57,842 nucleotides of DNA, taken from NCBI GenBank assembly GCA_959604655.1, contig CAUHCL010000002.1, positions 1-57,842 of the forward strand. The letters are read 5' to 3'. Each line of letters opens with the position of its first letter. Within the stretch, counting starts at the first letter, position 1. Below are positions 18,265 through 26,123 of this stretch, piece by piece. A program made the position numbers and the translations under genes. This stretch comes from an uncultured Alistipes sp. (lineage in GTDB: Bacteria; Bacteroidota; Bacteroidia; Bacteroidales; Rikenellaceae). The notes under the pieces were generated by a model. The model had not been told where the DNA came from. It saw only the letters and a program-made list of their open reading frames with translations, and ran no database searches.

Positions 18265-19365
18265 ATGAATCTTTTCTCCGACGAAGAACGCCGCGGACTG
18301 ATGGTGCTGCTGCCATTGGTGTTGGTCGCGATACTGCTGTCGCTGCTCGTCGAGCGCAGGGGCGACCGCCCCGTAATGCTCGCGAAGACCGACGAGTCGG
18401 AGACGCCCGCCGCAGCGCTGTCGCCGTTCGATCCCAACGAAGCCGACTACGAGGAACTGCGCCGCTGCGGAGTGCCGCCCCGAATAGCGGCGGGGATAAT
18501 CCGCCTGCGCAGTTACGGCAAGGTGTATCGCATAAAGGAGGACGTGGCATCGGTATCGGGCGTGGACGATTCACTGTATGCGGCGCTCAAACCATATATC
18601 GTAATCTCGGAAAAGCACGCCGCGTCGCCCCGCGAAAAGACCGACTATCCGTCGAAGCGGCGCAGGAGCGAATATGCGGCACGTCCCGCGGCGGACGAAG
18701 CCCCGAGCCTCGAACCCTTCGCCATCGACACGGCATCGGCCGCATACCTCGCGGCAATAGGATTCTCGCCGCGTCAGGCCGAGGTCATCGTGCGTTACCG
18801 CGAGGCGTCGGGAGGCATACGCGATGCGGAGCAGTTCCGCAAATGCTACGTCGTGAGCGACCGAATGGCGGAACGCCTGCTGCCCTACATCGTTTTCACC
18901 GAAAAATCCGCAGCCGAGGATACCGCACCCACGCCCGCCGCACCCGCCGCGCCCGAAAGGATAGAGATCAATTCGGCCGACTCGGCGGCGCTGCGATCGG
19001 TGGTCGGCATAGGCGAAAAGAGCGTCGCGGAGATAATGCGCTACCGCGAACTGCTGGGCGGATTCAGTTCGGTGGAGCAGCTCGCCGAGCTGAAATGCGT
19101 CACGGAGAGCAATTATGAGAGAATTTTACCGCAAATTCGCTGCGATAGTTGCAAAATATCGAAAATTGATATTAACTTTGCGGACCCGAAAGAGTTGATG
19201 CGACACCCCTACGTGTCGGCCAAGGCTCTGCGGAGGATTGTGAAACAGCGCAAACTGAAAGGAGGTTGGAGCGGAATCGAAGAGATGATTGAAGACGATA
19301 TCTTTACCAAGGATGAGGCCAAACGTTTGGCCCCCTATCTTCGGTTCGGGCTTTATGCCGACTGA
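18265..19365 (+). CDS. membrane-anchored helix-hairpin-helix protein (ComEA-like)
   Basis: A 366-residue protein with an N-terminal membrane helix (about 13-30) and several helix-hairpin-helix modules of the ComEA type. Examples are FDPNEADYEELRRCGVPPRI, IEINSADSAALRSVVGIGEK and INFADPKELMRHPYVSAKAL. Such modules bind double-stranded DNA without sequence specificity, so a role in DNA uptake or envelope DNA contact is possible. No other competence gene is adjacent. The stretch encoding residues 290-305 is unusually AT-rich and contains a promoter-like sequence facing rpsU. Confidence 0.8.
   Translation: MNLFSDEERRGLMVLLPLVLVAILLSLLVERRGDRPVMLAKTDESETPAAALSPFDPNEADYEELRRCGVPPRIAAGIIRLRSYGKVYRIKEDVASVSGVDDSLYAALKPYIVISEKHAASPREKTDYPSKRRRSEYAARPAADEAPSLEPFAIDTASAAYLAAIGFSPRQAEVIVRYREASGGIRDAEQFRKCYVVSDRMAERLLPYIVFTEKSAAEDTAPTPAAPAAPERIEINSADSAALRSVVGIGEKSVAEIMRYRELLGGFSSVEQLAELKCVTESNYERILPQIRCDSCKISKIDINFADPKELMRHPYVSAKALRRIVKQRKLKGGWSGIEEMIEDDIFTKDEAKRLAPYLRFGLYAD
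19149..19180 (+). promoter_or_regulatory. promoter-like sequence inside the HhH gene, toward rpsU
   Basis: TTG (19149-19151), 21 bases, then TAACTTTG (19173-19180), in an AT-rich patch of coding sequence. It could give rpsU a transcript with a leader of about 300 bases. Confidence 0.4.
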
Positions 19366-19483
19366 CAGCATAACAGATTCACACCGCGGCGCGCCGATAC
19401 GGACTTGGCAGTCGCAAACCACGGAAAAGACCGCGCAAGCGGCGCACGAAACAGAAATAAAAACGAATAAAAATTATAGCATT

Positions 19484-19675
19484 ATGATTATCATGCCGGT
19501 AAAGGAGGGCGAGAACATCGAGAAGGCCCTCAAGAAATTCAAACGTAAGTACGAGCGCACGGGTGTGCTGAAGGAGCTTCGCCGCCGTCAGTATTTCACC
19601 AAGCCTTCGATCGCGAAGCGCGAGGCCATGCAGCACGCAATATACGTAGAGCACACCTATCGTCAGGAGGAGTAA
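19484..19675 (+). CDS. rpsU: 30S ribosomal protein S21
   Basis: A small basic protein of the 30S subunit. The 63 residues begin MIIMPVKEGENIEKALKKFK and contain GVLKELRRRQYFTKPS, a clear S21. The ATG at 19484 is chosen because S21 proteins of this phylum start MII-PV. A strong terminator follows 25 bases after the stop. In many Bacteroidota S21 has been linked to anti-Shine-Dalgarno sequestration, which fits the absence of Shine-Dalgarno motifs here (family knowledge). Confidence 0.96.
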   Translation: MIIMPVKEGENIEKALKKFKRKYERTGVLKELRRRQYFTKPSIAKREAMQHAIYVEHTYRQEE

Positions 19676-19700
19676 TCCCCCGAAACCTTAGGGTTCGAAA

Positions 19701-19739
19701 AGAACCGCCCGACATGTTCGGGCGGTTTCTTTGTTTTTA
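19701..19739 (+). terminator. rpsU terminator
   Basis: A 10-bp perfect stem AACCGCCCGA / TCGGGCGGTT with a five-base loop, followed by TCTTTGTTTTT. Confidence 0.88.
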
Positions 19740-19767
19740 TTGAAATGCACGACGAGGCATGTAAAAT

Positions 19768-19820
19768 TTATCTTCGGCGGCTGCGGGGGTCGCACCAAAG
19801 GTGCGAGCCGCCGAAGATAA
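19768..19820. repeat. bipartite stem-loop
   Basis: TTATCTTCGGCGGCT (19768-19782) pairs perfectly with AGCCGCCGAAGATAA (19806-19820). Inside, CGCACC AAA GGTGCG forms a second hairpin, leaving the bulge GCGGGGGT. A half match (GCCGCCGAAGATAA) recurs at 47767-47780. Confidence 0.75.
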
Positions 19821-19860
19821 CGCCGCGATGCGGCGCAGTTTCTTGCATTGCACATACCGG

Positions 19861-19904
19861 CGTCATACCACCGAGCCGTCAGGTAAGGATTGGCATCTCA
19901 AACG
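19861..19904 (+). repeat. family B flank segment
   Basis: The reverse complement of 47588-47629 with few differences; both share GGATTGGCATCTCAAACG and a CGTCAT-CCACCGA start. It resembles the end of a longer mobile element. Confidence 0.7.
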
Positions 19905-19921
19905 GCGCGTTTTCGGGAGAG

Positions 19922-19961
19922 ATTCCATTCATTTTTCTTTCTGCAAAAGAAAAATGTGGAA
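19922..19961. repeat. AT-rich hairpin
   Basis: TTCCA...ATTTTTCTTT pairs with AAAGAAAAAT...TGGAA around a short loop. It is conspicuous because the surroundings are GC-rich. It sits just left of repeat B3. Confidence 0.6.
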
Positions 19962-19976
19962 TGACGTGTCGGGAAT

Positions 19977-20070
19977 CGGGCGGCAGCCTGCGTGTGACCG
20001 CGAGAATAAGCGGATGCGAATAGCTGGCCGCCGCGGGATACTGCGGCCCGCACGGTTCTCCGAACTGCAA
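19977..20070 (+). repeat. family B structured repeat, copy B3
   Basis: CGGGCGGCAGCCTGCG at the left and CTGCGGCCCGC at the right. The terminal hairpin CGGTTC TCC GAACTG has one G-T pair. Confidence 0.72.
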
Positions 20071-20184
20071 CATACCGCGTCACATAACCGAGAGCAGACA
20101 AGGATCGGCGCGACTGTCGCGGGCGAAATTTTTCATTTACGAAAAAAGTTAGTATCTTTAAGCCAAATTTACGCTTTTACGAAG

Positions 20185-21036
20185 ATGATAGTTAAACTCG
20201 TATCGCAATACCTCGCCGATCACAAACGCCTGGTAATACCCAATCTCGGAACCTTCATCGTGAAAGTCCCGGGGCAAACGATACTCTTTTCCAATCTGAT
20301 AAAGGCCGACGACGGCGTTCTGCGGTCGTTGCTCACGCAGAGCGGAATATCGGAAATGGAGGCGGCGGCCGTAATGGACCGTTTCGTTTTCGAGGCGCAA
20401 TACCGCTTGCAGAACAACGGCAAATGCCGCCTCAGCGGCTTCGGCGAGCTGCGCAGCGGCGCCAACGGGACCATCACGTTCGTATATGAACCGACGGCTC
20501 CGACCGAGAGCCCCGCTCCCGTCACCGCCCCCGAGCCGCCTGCGGTCAACCGCGCCGACGCGGAAAAAGCATCCGACGCGGCAAACGCGTCCGCCGACGC
20601 ACCGACCTCTCCGACACCCGCCGAAGAGGAACGCCGCGCCGCAGATACGGAATCGGAGCCAAGATCGCACCGCCCCGCAACCGAGCGCAGGAACGCGGCC
20701 GAACGGGCAAAAACGCTCTACGGCGACAACACCCCGCACGTAAAGCTCTCCGAAGCCCGCACCGCTGACTACGTGAAGGGACTGCGCGACGGCACGGGAC
20801 GCCGCAGGGTCCCCGCAGGCAAGGAGTACGGCGCGTCCGACTCGCGCCGCAAAAGCGACCGCATAATGATCCTGGCCATAGCGGCGGCCGTGCTGGCCAT
20901 AGGCGCACTGGCCTACGGGCTGTGGTGCGACTGGAACGCACGCTCGGAGGAGGTATTCTACGAGATCCCCCAGAACGATACCAAAAACGAGGTGCGCAAT
21001 CCCGATCTGGACTACATCCAACCCTACGACAAGTAA
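20185..21036 (+). CDS. HU-CCDC81-type protein with C-terminal membrane helix
   Basis: A 283-residue protein starting with a duplicated HU-like domain (about 1-100; LVSQYLADHKRLVIPNLGTF is typical of the Bacteroidota HU-CCDC81 family). Then come a Pro/Ala/Glu-rich low-complexity linker (about 100-180), a basic segment and one membrane helix (about 228-247). The HU fold binds DNA in relatives; a membrane-tethered version may link nucleoid and envelope, which is inference. The ATG at 20185 is chosen because the family begins at this residue pattern. The next gene starts 24 bases later. Confidence 0.8.
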   Translation: MIVKLVSQYLADHKRLVIPNLGTFIVKVPGQTILFSNLIKADDGVLRSLLTQSGISEMEAAAVMDRFVFEAQYRLQNNGKCRLSGFGELRSGANGTITFVYEPTAPTESPAPVTAPEPPAVNRADAEKASDAANASADAPTSPTPAEEERRAADTESEPRSHRPATERRNAAERAKTLYGDNTPHVKLSEARTADYVKGLRDGTGRRRVPAGKEYGASDSRRKSDRIMILAIAAAVLAIGALAYGLWCDWNARSEEVFYEIPQNDTKNEVRNPDLDYIQPYDK

Positions 21037-21060
21037 CAGGCGAACAAACGAGTCTGCAAA

Positions 21061-22281
21061 ATGGCTGAAAACACGGATATTCTATCGGTCAAGCAACGCT
21101 TCGGCATCATAGGCAACTCGGAGGCGTTGAACCGCGCTCTGGGCGTGGCGCTGCGCGTGGCGCCCACCGATCTGTCGGTGCTGGTGACGGGCGAGAGCGG
21201 CGTGGGAAAGGAGTTCTTTCCGCAGATAATCCATGCCTATTCGGCACGCAAGCACGCCAAATACATCGCCGTGAACTGCGGCGCCATACCCGAGGGTACG
21301 ATCGATTCCGAACTTTTCGGACACGAGAAAGGCTCTTTTACGGGTGCGAGCGAGGCCCGCAAGGGATATTTCGAGGAAGCCGACGGCGGCACCATATTCC
21401 TCGACGAGGTGGGTGAACTGCCCCTGTCGACCCAGGTGCGCCTGCTGCGAGTGCTGCAATCGGGCGAGTTCCTGCGCGTGGGCTCGGCGCGGGTGCAGAA
21501 GACCAACGTGCGCGTGGTGGCGGCCACCAACAACGACCTGCTGAGGTCGATCGAGACGGGACGTTTCCGCGAGGACCTCTATTACCGTCTCAACACCGTA
21601 CCCATAGCCGTACCCGCCCTGCGCGAACGGCCCGAGGACATACCGCTGCTGTTCCGCAAGTTTGCGGCCGACGTGGCGGTGCAGTACCACATGCCTGCCG
21701 TGACGCTGGACGACGGGGCGCGCAGTCTGCTGCAAAACTACTACTGGCGCGGCAACATCCGCCAGCTCAAGAACGTGGCCGAGCAGATCTCGGCGCTGGA
21801 GCGCAACAGAACCGTAACGGCCGACATTCTGGCGGGGTACCTGTCGCCCAACCAGTCATCGGCCCGCACCATGACCGTAAGCGGAGCGCCTTCGGGCGGC
21901 GATTTCTCCACGGAACGCGAATTGCTCTACAAGATACTCTTCGACATGCGCAGCGACATCAACGACCTCAAACGCATGCTGGGCGAGCTGATGCACGGCA
22001 CGGGCCACACGCCCGCACAGCCTGCACAGCACGAGGTGATAGGGCTGCTGCCCTCGTCGGTGGCGGTGCGTCCCGCCGAGGCGGACTACGCCGAGAGCGA
22101 GGAAGTGGTGGACGAACCGCGGCGCGAGCAGACCAAGGCCGAGATGCAGCGCGAGCAGATACTGCGGGCCCTGCGCAACAACAACGGCCGACGTCGCGAT
22201 GCGGCGCGCGAGCTGTTCATGTCGGAGCGCACGCTCTACCGCCGCATAAAGGAGCTGGGCATAACCGACGAAAACATTTGA
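21061..22281 (+). CDS. sigma-54-dependent transcriptional activator without receiver domain
   Basis: A 406-residue AAA+ activator. Walker A GESGVGKE (44-51), the sigma-54 contact loop GSFTGA (91-96, in place of GAFTGA), Walker B FLDEVGEL and R-finger region VPALRERPEDIPLL are all present. A C-terminal Fis-type helix-turn-helix follows (about 361-400, RRDAARELFMSERTLYRRI). It has no N-terminal sensory domain, so activity is probably set by level or partner. It is followed by lptE, a conserved order in Bacteroidota, suggesting a link to the envelope. Confidence 0.93.
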   Translation: MAENTDILSVKQRFGIIGNSEALNRALGVALRVAPTDLSVLVTGESGVGKEFFPQIIHAYSARKHAKYIAVNCGAIPEGTIDSELFGHEKGSFTGASEARKGYFEEADGGTIFLDEVGELPLSTQVRLLRVLQSGEFLRVGSARVQKTNVRVVAATNNDLLRSIETGRFREDLYYRLNTVPIAVPALRERPEDIPLLFRKFAADVAVQYHMPAVTLDDGARSLLQNYYWRGNIRQLKNVAEQISALERNRTVTADILAGYLSPNQSSARTMTVSGAPSGGDFSTERELLYKILFDMRSDINDLKRMLGELMHGTGHTPAQPAQHEVIGLLPSSVAVRPAEADYAESEEVVDEPRREQTKAEMQREQILRALRNNNGRRRDAARELFMSERTLYRRIKELGITDENI

Positions 22282-22332
22282 CGCACGCACACGACCGCGA
22301 GCCGCATGCGCGCCGACCATTAAACCCGTAAA

Positions 22333-22866
22333 GTGAGACACGACAAAACAATATTCATCATCACGGTCCTCGCCGCGCTGCTGTGCTCGGCGCTGCTGAG
22401 CGGCTGCATATTCTTCCGCGGCGGCTATTCGCTCTCGGGAGCGAGCATACCCGAAGGCGCCAAGACATTCAGCGTGGCCTATTTCCCCAATAACGCGCCG
22501 ATGGTGTCGCCGTCGCTCAGCTCCACGCTGGTGGAGGCGCTGAAGGACAAGTTCTCGCGCCAGACCAAGCTGCAACTCGTGGAGGAAAACGGCGATTTCG
22601 CTTTCGAGGGCGAGATCGTGGGATACACCTCGACCACGGCGTCGGTGTCGAGCGACGACTACGCCATACTGAACCGACTGACCATCACGGTGAAGGTGAA
22701 GTTCACCAACACGATAGTGCCCGAAAACTCGTTCAACCGCACATTCACGGCATTCACCGACTACGAGTCGACGCAGCTGCTCACCGACGTGCAGACCGAA
22801 CTCGACGCCGAGATAGTATCGCAGATCGTGACCGACATATTTCAGGCGGCGGCATCTAACTGGTAA
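22333..22866 (+). CDS. lptE: LPS assembly lipoprotein LptE
   Basis: An outer-membrane lipoprotein that plugs LptD during LPS insertion. The 177-residue protein has a lipoprotein signal ending ALLSGC (Cys25), then the Bacteroidota LptE pattern GGYSLSGASIPEGAKTFSV and a C-terminal DIFQAAASNW. The start codon is GTG at 22333, needed to include the basic MRHDK before the hydrophobic core. Fits the Kdo/LPS genes elsewhere in the window. Confidence 0.88.
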   Translation: MRHDKTIFIITVLAALLCSALLSGCIFFRGGYSLSGASIPEGAKTFSVAYFPNNAPMVSPSLSSTLVEALKDKFSRQTKLQLVEENGDFAFEGEIVGYTSTTASVSSDDYAILNRLTITVKVKFTNTIVPENSFNRTFTAFTDYESTQLLTDVQTELDAEIVSQIVTDIFQAAASNW

Positions 22867-22871
22867 CAATC

Positions 22872-23339
22872 ATGAACGGACTCTTTCATAAAGGACAAAA
22901 AAATTCCGATCCCTCGCGCCTCGACATCGAACGCGACGAGGCCGAGATACTGATGCGCACCGAACGCTGGCAGGCGGAGGATACGGCAGCGGCAGGAGTG
23001 TCGGACAAGGTGGCGTCGCTATGCCGGAAACCGACGCCCGCGCTGCTCGACATAGACGTGGCGCGCCTCACCGAGGTGACGGCCGACGACATAATCGACC
23101 GCTTCCTGCGTGCCGACAACCTGCGCATAGTGGCCGAAGAGGGCGAGGCCGACGGCGACATAGTGACCGAAGCGGCATTCGATGCCGACGACGATCTGGC
23201 GAGCGAGGAGCTGGCGGAGATATACCTCGCTCAGGGGCTGAAAGATATGGCAAAAGAAACTTATCGCAAATTAAGTTTGCTAAATCCCGAAAAAAGTGTT
23301 TACTTTGCAGAACTTATTGCGAAAATAGAGAATAATTAA
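22872..23339 (+). CDS. small acidic TPR-like protein between lptE and secG
   Basis: A 155-residue acidic cytoplasmic protein. The C-terminal third (LASEELAEIYLAQGLKDMAK, then ETYRKLSLLNPEKSVYFAEL) reads as one TPR hairpin; the rest is unrecognised. It lies 5 bases after lptE and 14 before secG, a neighbourhood I recall as conserved in Bacteroidales. Function unknown; a chaperone-like role near secretion is only a guess. Confidence 0.7.
   Translation: MNGLFHKGQKNSDPSRLDIERDEAEILMRTERWQAEDTAAAGVSDKVASLCRKPTPALLDIDVARLTEVTADDIIDRFLRADNLRIVAEEGEADGDIVTEAAFDADDDLASEELAEIYLAQGLKDMAKETYRKLSLLNPEKSVYFAELIAKIENN
23276..23307 (+). promoter_or_regulatory. internal promoter candidate for secG
   Basis: TTTG (23276-23279), 21 bases, TACTTTG (23301-23307, one base short of consensus), in the AT-rich 3' end of the preceding gene. 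Confidence 0.35.
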
Positions 23340-23353
23340 AAAAGTATACCGTT

Positions 23354-23725
23354 ATGTTATATTCATTTTGTATAGGATTGATCCTCGTAGCGAGCGTAAT
23401 GCTTATCCTCGCCGTGCTGGTGCAGAGCCCCAAGAGCGGCATGGCTGCCAACTTCGGTGCTGCCAATCAGGTGATGGGCGTGCGTGAATCGGCCAATATC
23501 CTGGAGAAGACCACCTGGACGCTGGCAGGCATGATCGTGGTGCTCAGCCTCATAGCCACCATAGCCATGGACGGCAACAAGGTTTCGATGAGCAACAGCG
23601 CTCTCATGCAGGACGCCAACGCGCTGATAGAGAAGGTCAACGCCGCAACCACGGAGGATGTGATACCTTCGGTGGAGATCCCCGCATCGGATGCTCCCGA
23701 GGCTGCGCCCGCCGAGGCCGAATAA
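23354..23725 (+). CDS. secG: preprotein translocase subunit SecG
   Basis: An inner-membrane subunit of the SecYEG channel. The 123-residue protein has two membrane helices (about 2-22 and 52-72) joined by the SecG signature loop VLVQSPKSGMAANFGAANQV, with a C-terminal tail rich in Ala/Glu/Pro. Ends the lptE-secG operon; a strong terminator follows. Confidence 0.94.
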   Translation: MLYSFCIGLILVASVMLILAVLVQSPKSGMAANFGAANQVMGVRESANILEKTTWTLAGMIVVLSLIATIAMDGNKVSMSNSALMQDANALIEKVNAATTEDVIPSVEIPASDAPEAAPAEAE

Positions 23726-23776
23726 CACGGCCCGCGAATCCCGACGCCGCGGCGAACGGAGGACAGCAAAAGAAAG

Positions 23777-23811
23777 ACACCCTGCCTTTGCAGGCGGGGT
23801 GTTATTTTTTT
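23777..23811 (+). terminator. secG terminator
   Basis: ACACCCTGCCT pairs with AGGCGGGGTGT (11 bp, one G-T pair), loop TTGC, followed by TATTTTTTT. Confidence 0.88.
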
Positions 23812-24432
23812 GCAGCGATTTGTCTCTTGCAGACCGCAGAGTAGCGGCGCGCCTTTGCGGGACGGGACTGCGGACGGGAAACTTGGGACATTGAAGTATG
23901 TGATTGCCGATCGGATTGCACAAAAAAAGAGCGGAACGGAGGTAAACAACCCTGCACGATGAAACTTTTCCACCAAACCCCCGTTTCCGCTCATGCCGAC
24001 CCGCAAGCCTCACCCGAAAACGCTAAAGCGGACATGGCCATAACCATATCCGCCGTATGTAAAGACAGGCGTGCTTGCATTGCAACGCTACAGAAGGTAG
24101 TGGAAAAACCTAATCGACCTCACAACACAAGAGGTCCACGCCCGTCAAGGATGGAGTCAGATACGACCGCCTCTCGGGACGTGGTTACGACCCGACACGG
24201 AGCATCCTCTTGATTGCCGCCGATTATTGAAAAATTCCACTTTTTCCGTAGCAGCAAAGCGAACCTCGCCTTACGACGGATCGCAATGACAAATATACGA
24301 CTAAAATCTTAATTGACAATCGGCGAGACCGATAATTTTACTCCGCAGGCGCCGCACCGACGGCCGCACGCGACCGCACCGTCATCCGCACGACACGGGG
24401 AGGGATCAAAAATCGGGCCGCGGCCGACGGGC
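23812..24432. other. unexplained 620-base intergenic region
   Basis: Between the secG terminator and the end of a convergent minus-strand gene. It holds no family A or B repeat, no promoter pair that I trust and no convincing gene. The longest frames (84 residues at 23959-24213 plus; minus frames around 23900) have no recognisable domain. Base composition is more mixed than in repeats. It may be a relic or carry an RNA. Confidence 0.5.
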
Positions 24433-25098
24433 TCAGGGTTTGAAGATTTGCAGTTTGACGCCTGCCGAGAAGAATACGATATCGGACAGCGACATGCTTT
24501 TATTTCCGAATTTGGACACGATATTCAGGTCGTTGGCACTCAACTCGTAATAGAGGGTCATGGCCCGCACGGCCGAATCGGGGTTGAAGTTCACCGTGAA
24601 ACGCTGTCCGACGTAGAGATGTATGCGAAGGCGCGACGTGAATCCGTAGTAACCCTCGCCCGGGTAACGGGCAGGCTCGCGCATCCAGAAACGTTCGCCC
24701 GAGATGAAGTTGAGATACGCGCCGCAGGCGAACGGCTCGACCGAAAATCTCCCCCCCCCGCAACGTATGCTCCACGGGATATAGTTCTGGCGCAGGGTGA
24801 AGGTCATATGAAACTTATCGGCATAGGCGCGCGGCAGAAACCCGACCATCACGTCGGTCTCCCAGCGGCAGCGGCGGCCGTAGTCCCACCCCGCGCCGAA
24901 CGACATGACTCCCATGCCACCCGCATACTGCACCTTCGCATGGGTTGGAATCAACCGCTCCCACCCCTCGTAACCCACGTGTTCGCGCCGATCGAGACCG
25001 TCCGAGGCGCCGATCGGGGCACGGTTACCCGCCGAGGCGCACAACGCCGCGAGACTCATGACGGCCGCGGCCGCTATTCTAAAAATATACCGCCTCAT
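24433..25098 (-). CDS. outer-membrane beta-barrel-like protein with internal G9 tract
   Basis: A 221-residue exported protein: signal peptide MRRYIFRIAAAAVMSLAALC..., then alternating aromatic strands such as WETDVMVGFLPRAYADKFHM and YGFTSRLRIHLYVGQRF, typical of a small Bacteroidota outer-membrane protein of unknown function. A run of nine G (complement of 24751-24759) encodes Gly114-Gly116, and slippage there would shift the frame. Its start codon lies inside the end of the upstream metallophosphoesterase gene (20-base overlap), so the two are co-translated. Confidence 0.75.
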   Translation of the reverse strand: MRRYIFRIAAAAVMSLAALCASAGNRAPIGASDGLDRREHVGYEGWERLIPTHAKVQYAGGMGVMSFGAGWDYGRRCRWETDVMVGFLPRAYADKFHMTFTLRQNYIPWSIRCGGGRFSVEPFACGAYLNFISGERFWMREPARYPGEGYYGFTSRLRIHLYVGQRFTVNFNPDSAVRAMTLYYELSANDLNIVSKFGNKSMSLSDIVFFSAGVKLQIFKP

Positions 25099-25903
25099 AA
25101 TCGTATCCATCCTCGCCGACGGTAAACAGCAGATAGCTTCTGTCGCCCGTATTGGCACACTGATAATAGACCACTCCGTCGGAGAACAGCTCCTCGGCCG
25201 TCACCGAATGGCTGTGGCCGTGCACGCAGAACTGCAACGACGGGAACGCCCGCAGATGACGCTGAAATATGTCGGCCACATCGTTGTTGAACTGCTCGGA
25301 AAAGGGCTGCGAGTGCATGACCGCCACCGTCTTGCCCGCCTCGGAGGGGAACGCCTCCAGCTGCGAGGTTATGAACCCGAAGTTGGGCACCGCCTCGCGG
25401 GCGTCGAACTCCAGCGCATTGGTGTTCAGGCACAGAAAACGCACGTCGCCCGCCGTGAAAGCCATGTTGTAATCGCCGAAGATCTCGCGGAAGATTATCT
25501 CGCCCGTCCCCAGACAGTCGTGGTTGCCTATCACGCAGACGTACGGAACATCCAGCTTGTTGAGAATGTCGCGTTGCAGCTCGAATTCGGTCCGAAGTCC
25601 GAAATCGGCCAGATCGCCCGTATGCACCACGAAGTCGAGGTCGCCGCGCGCATTGAGCGCCGCCACGGCATCCTCGGTCTCGTCGTACCAACGCTGCGAA
25701 TCGCTTATGACCGCAAAGCGTATGGAACTCCGCCCCGCGCATGCACTCTCGATGCGGGCGGCATTGGCGGCATTGATATTCTTGTCGCCCTTTATGCGGG
25801 TGTCGTAGGGGTGGTACTCCACGCACGAGGCCGCGAAGCAGCAGAGCGACGCGCACAGCGCAAGTCGCAGAGACACCGAGATATTTCGAATTTTACCGTT
25901 CAT
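25079..25903 (-). CDS. calcineurin-like metallophosphoesterase, lipoprotein
   Basis: A 274-residue periplasmic phosphoesterase. The ATG at 25903 gives a lipoprotein signal ending CFAASC (Cys27). All metal-binding motifs are visible in order: SDSQ, HTGDLADF, GNHD, HSQP and HGHSHS, so it should bind two metals and be active. Its substrate (nucleotide, phospholipid or other phosphodiester) cannot be told. It is the first gene of a two-gene unit with the overlapping outer-membrane protein. Confidence 0.9.
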   Translation of the reverse strand: MNGKIRNISVSLRLALCASLCCFAASCVEYHPYDTRIKGDKNINAANAARIESACAGRSSIRFAVISDSQRWYDETEDAVAALNARGDLDFVVHTGDLADFGLRTEFELQRDILNKLDVPYVCVIGNHDCLGTGEIIFREIFGDYNMAFTAGDVRFLCLNTNALEFDAREAVPNFGFITSQLEAFPSEAGKTVAVMHSQPFSEQFNNDVADIFQRHLRAFPSLQFCVHGHSHSVTAEELFSDGVVYYQCANTGDRSYLLFTVGEDGYDYEAVYF

Positions 25904-26056
25904 CGTACAGACAAATTTACTACATACGGACAATTATTCCGCTGCGCCAGGTCGCGATACTACACCATTCGGACACTACCCGCGACAAACGGAAACAAAA
26001 TAGTCCGAACAGACCCGTTTATGCCGCATATTGGCCATTATGGCATGCACGCCGCT

Positions 26057-26086
26057 TTTGTAAACCGACAAAATTACGTACTTTTG
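26057..26086 (+). promoter_or_regulatory. promoter of thioredoxin-fold lipoprotein gene
   Basis: TTTG (26057-26060), 18 bases, TACTTTTG (26079-26086), 38 bases before the start. Confidence 0.55.
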
Positions 26087-26123
26087 CGGTGAGGGACCGC
26101 CGATCGCGCCCCGACCGAACCGC

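Larger units (their letters stand above)
19676..20184. other. intergenic rich in inverted repeats
   Basis: A 509-base gap. It holds the rpsU terminator, a 15-bp perfect stem-loop (19768-19820), a B-flank segment (19861-19904), an AT-rich hairpin (19922-19961), repeat B3 (19977-20070) with a second, degenerate flank (20078-20112), and a weak -7 box TATCTTTA at 20153-20160. The open frame running into the next gene from upstream is judged non-coding. Confidence 0.7.

Noticed and set aside
19801..20184. Upstream extension of the HU-CCDC81 reading frame by 128 codons
   Set aside because: It runs through stem-loops, repeat B3 and the promoter region, and the family begins at MIVKLVSQYL.
23959..24213. 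84-residue plus-strand frame after secG
   Set aside because: No domain, no promoter or signal, and atypical codon use; kept only as part of the unexplained gap.
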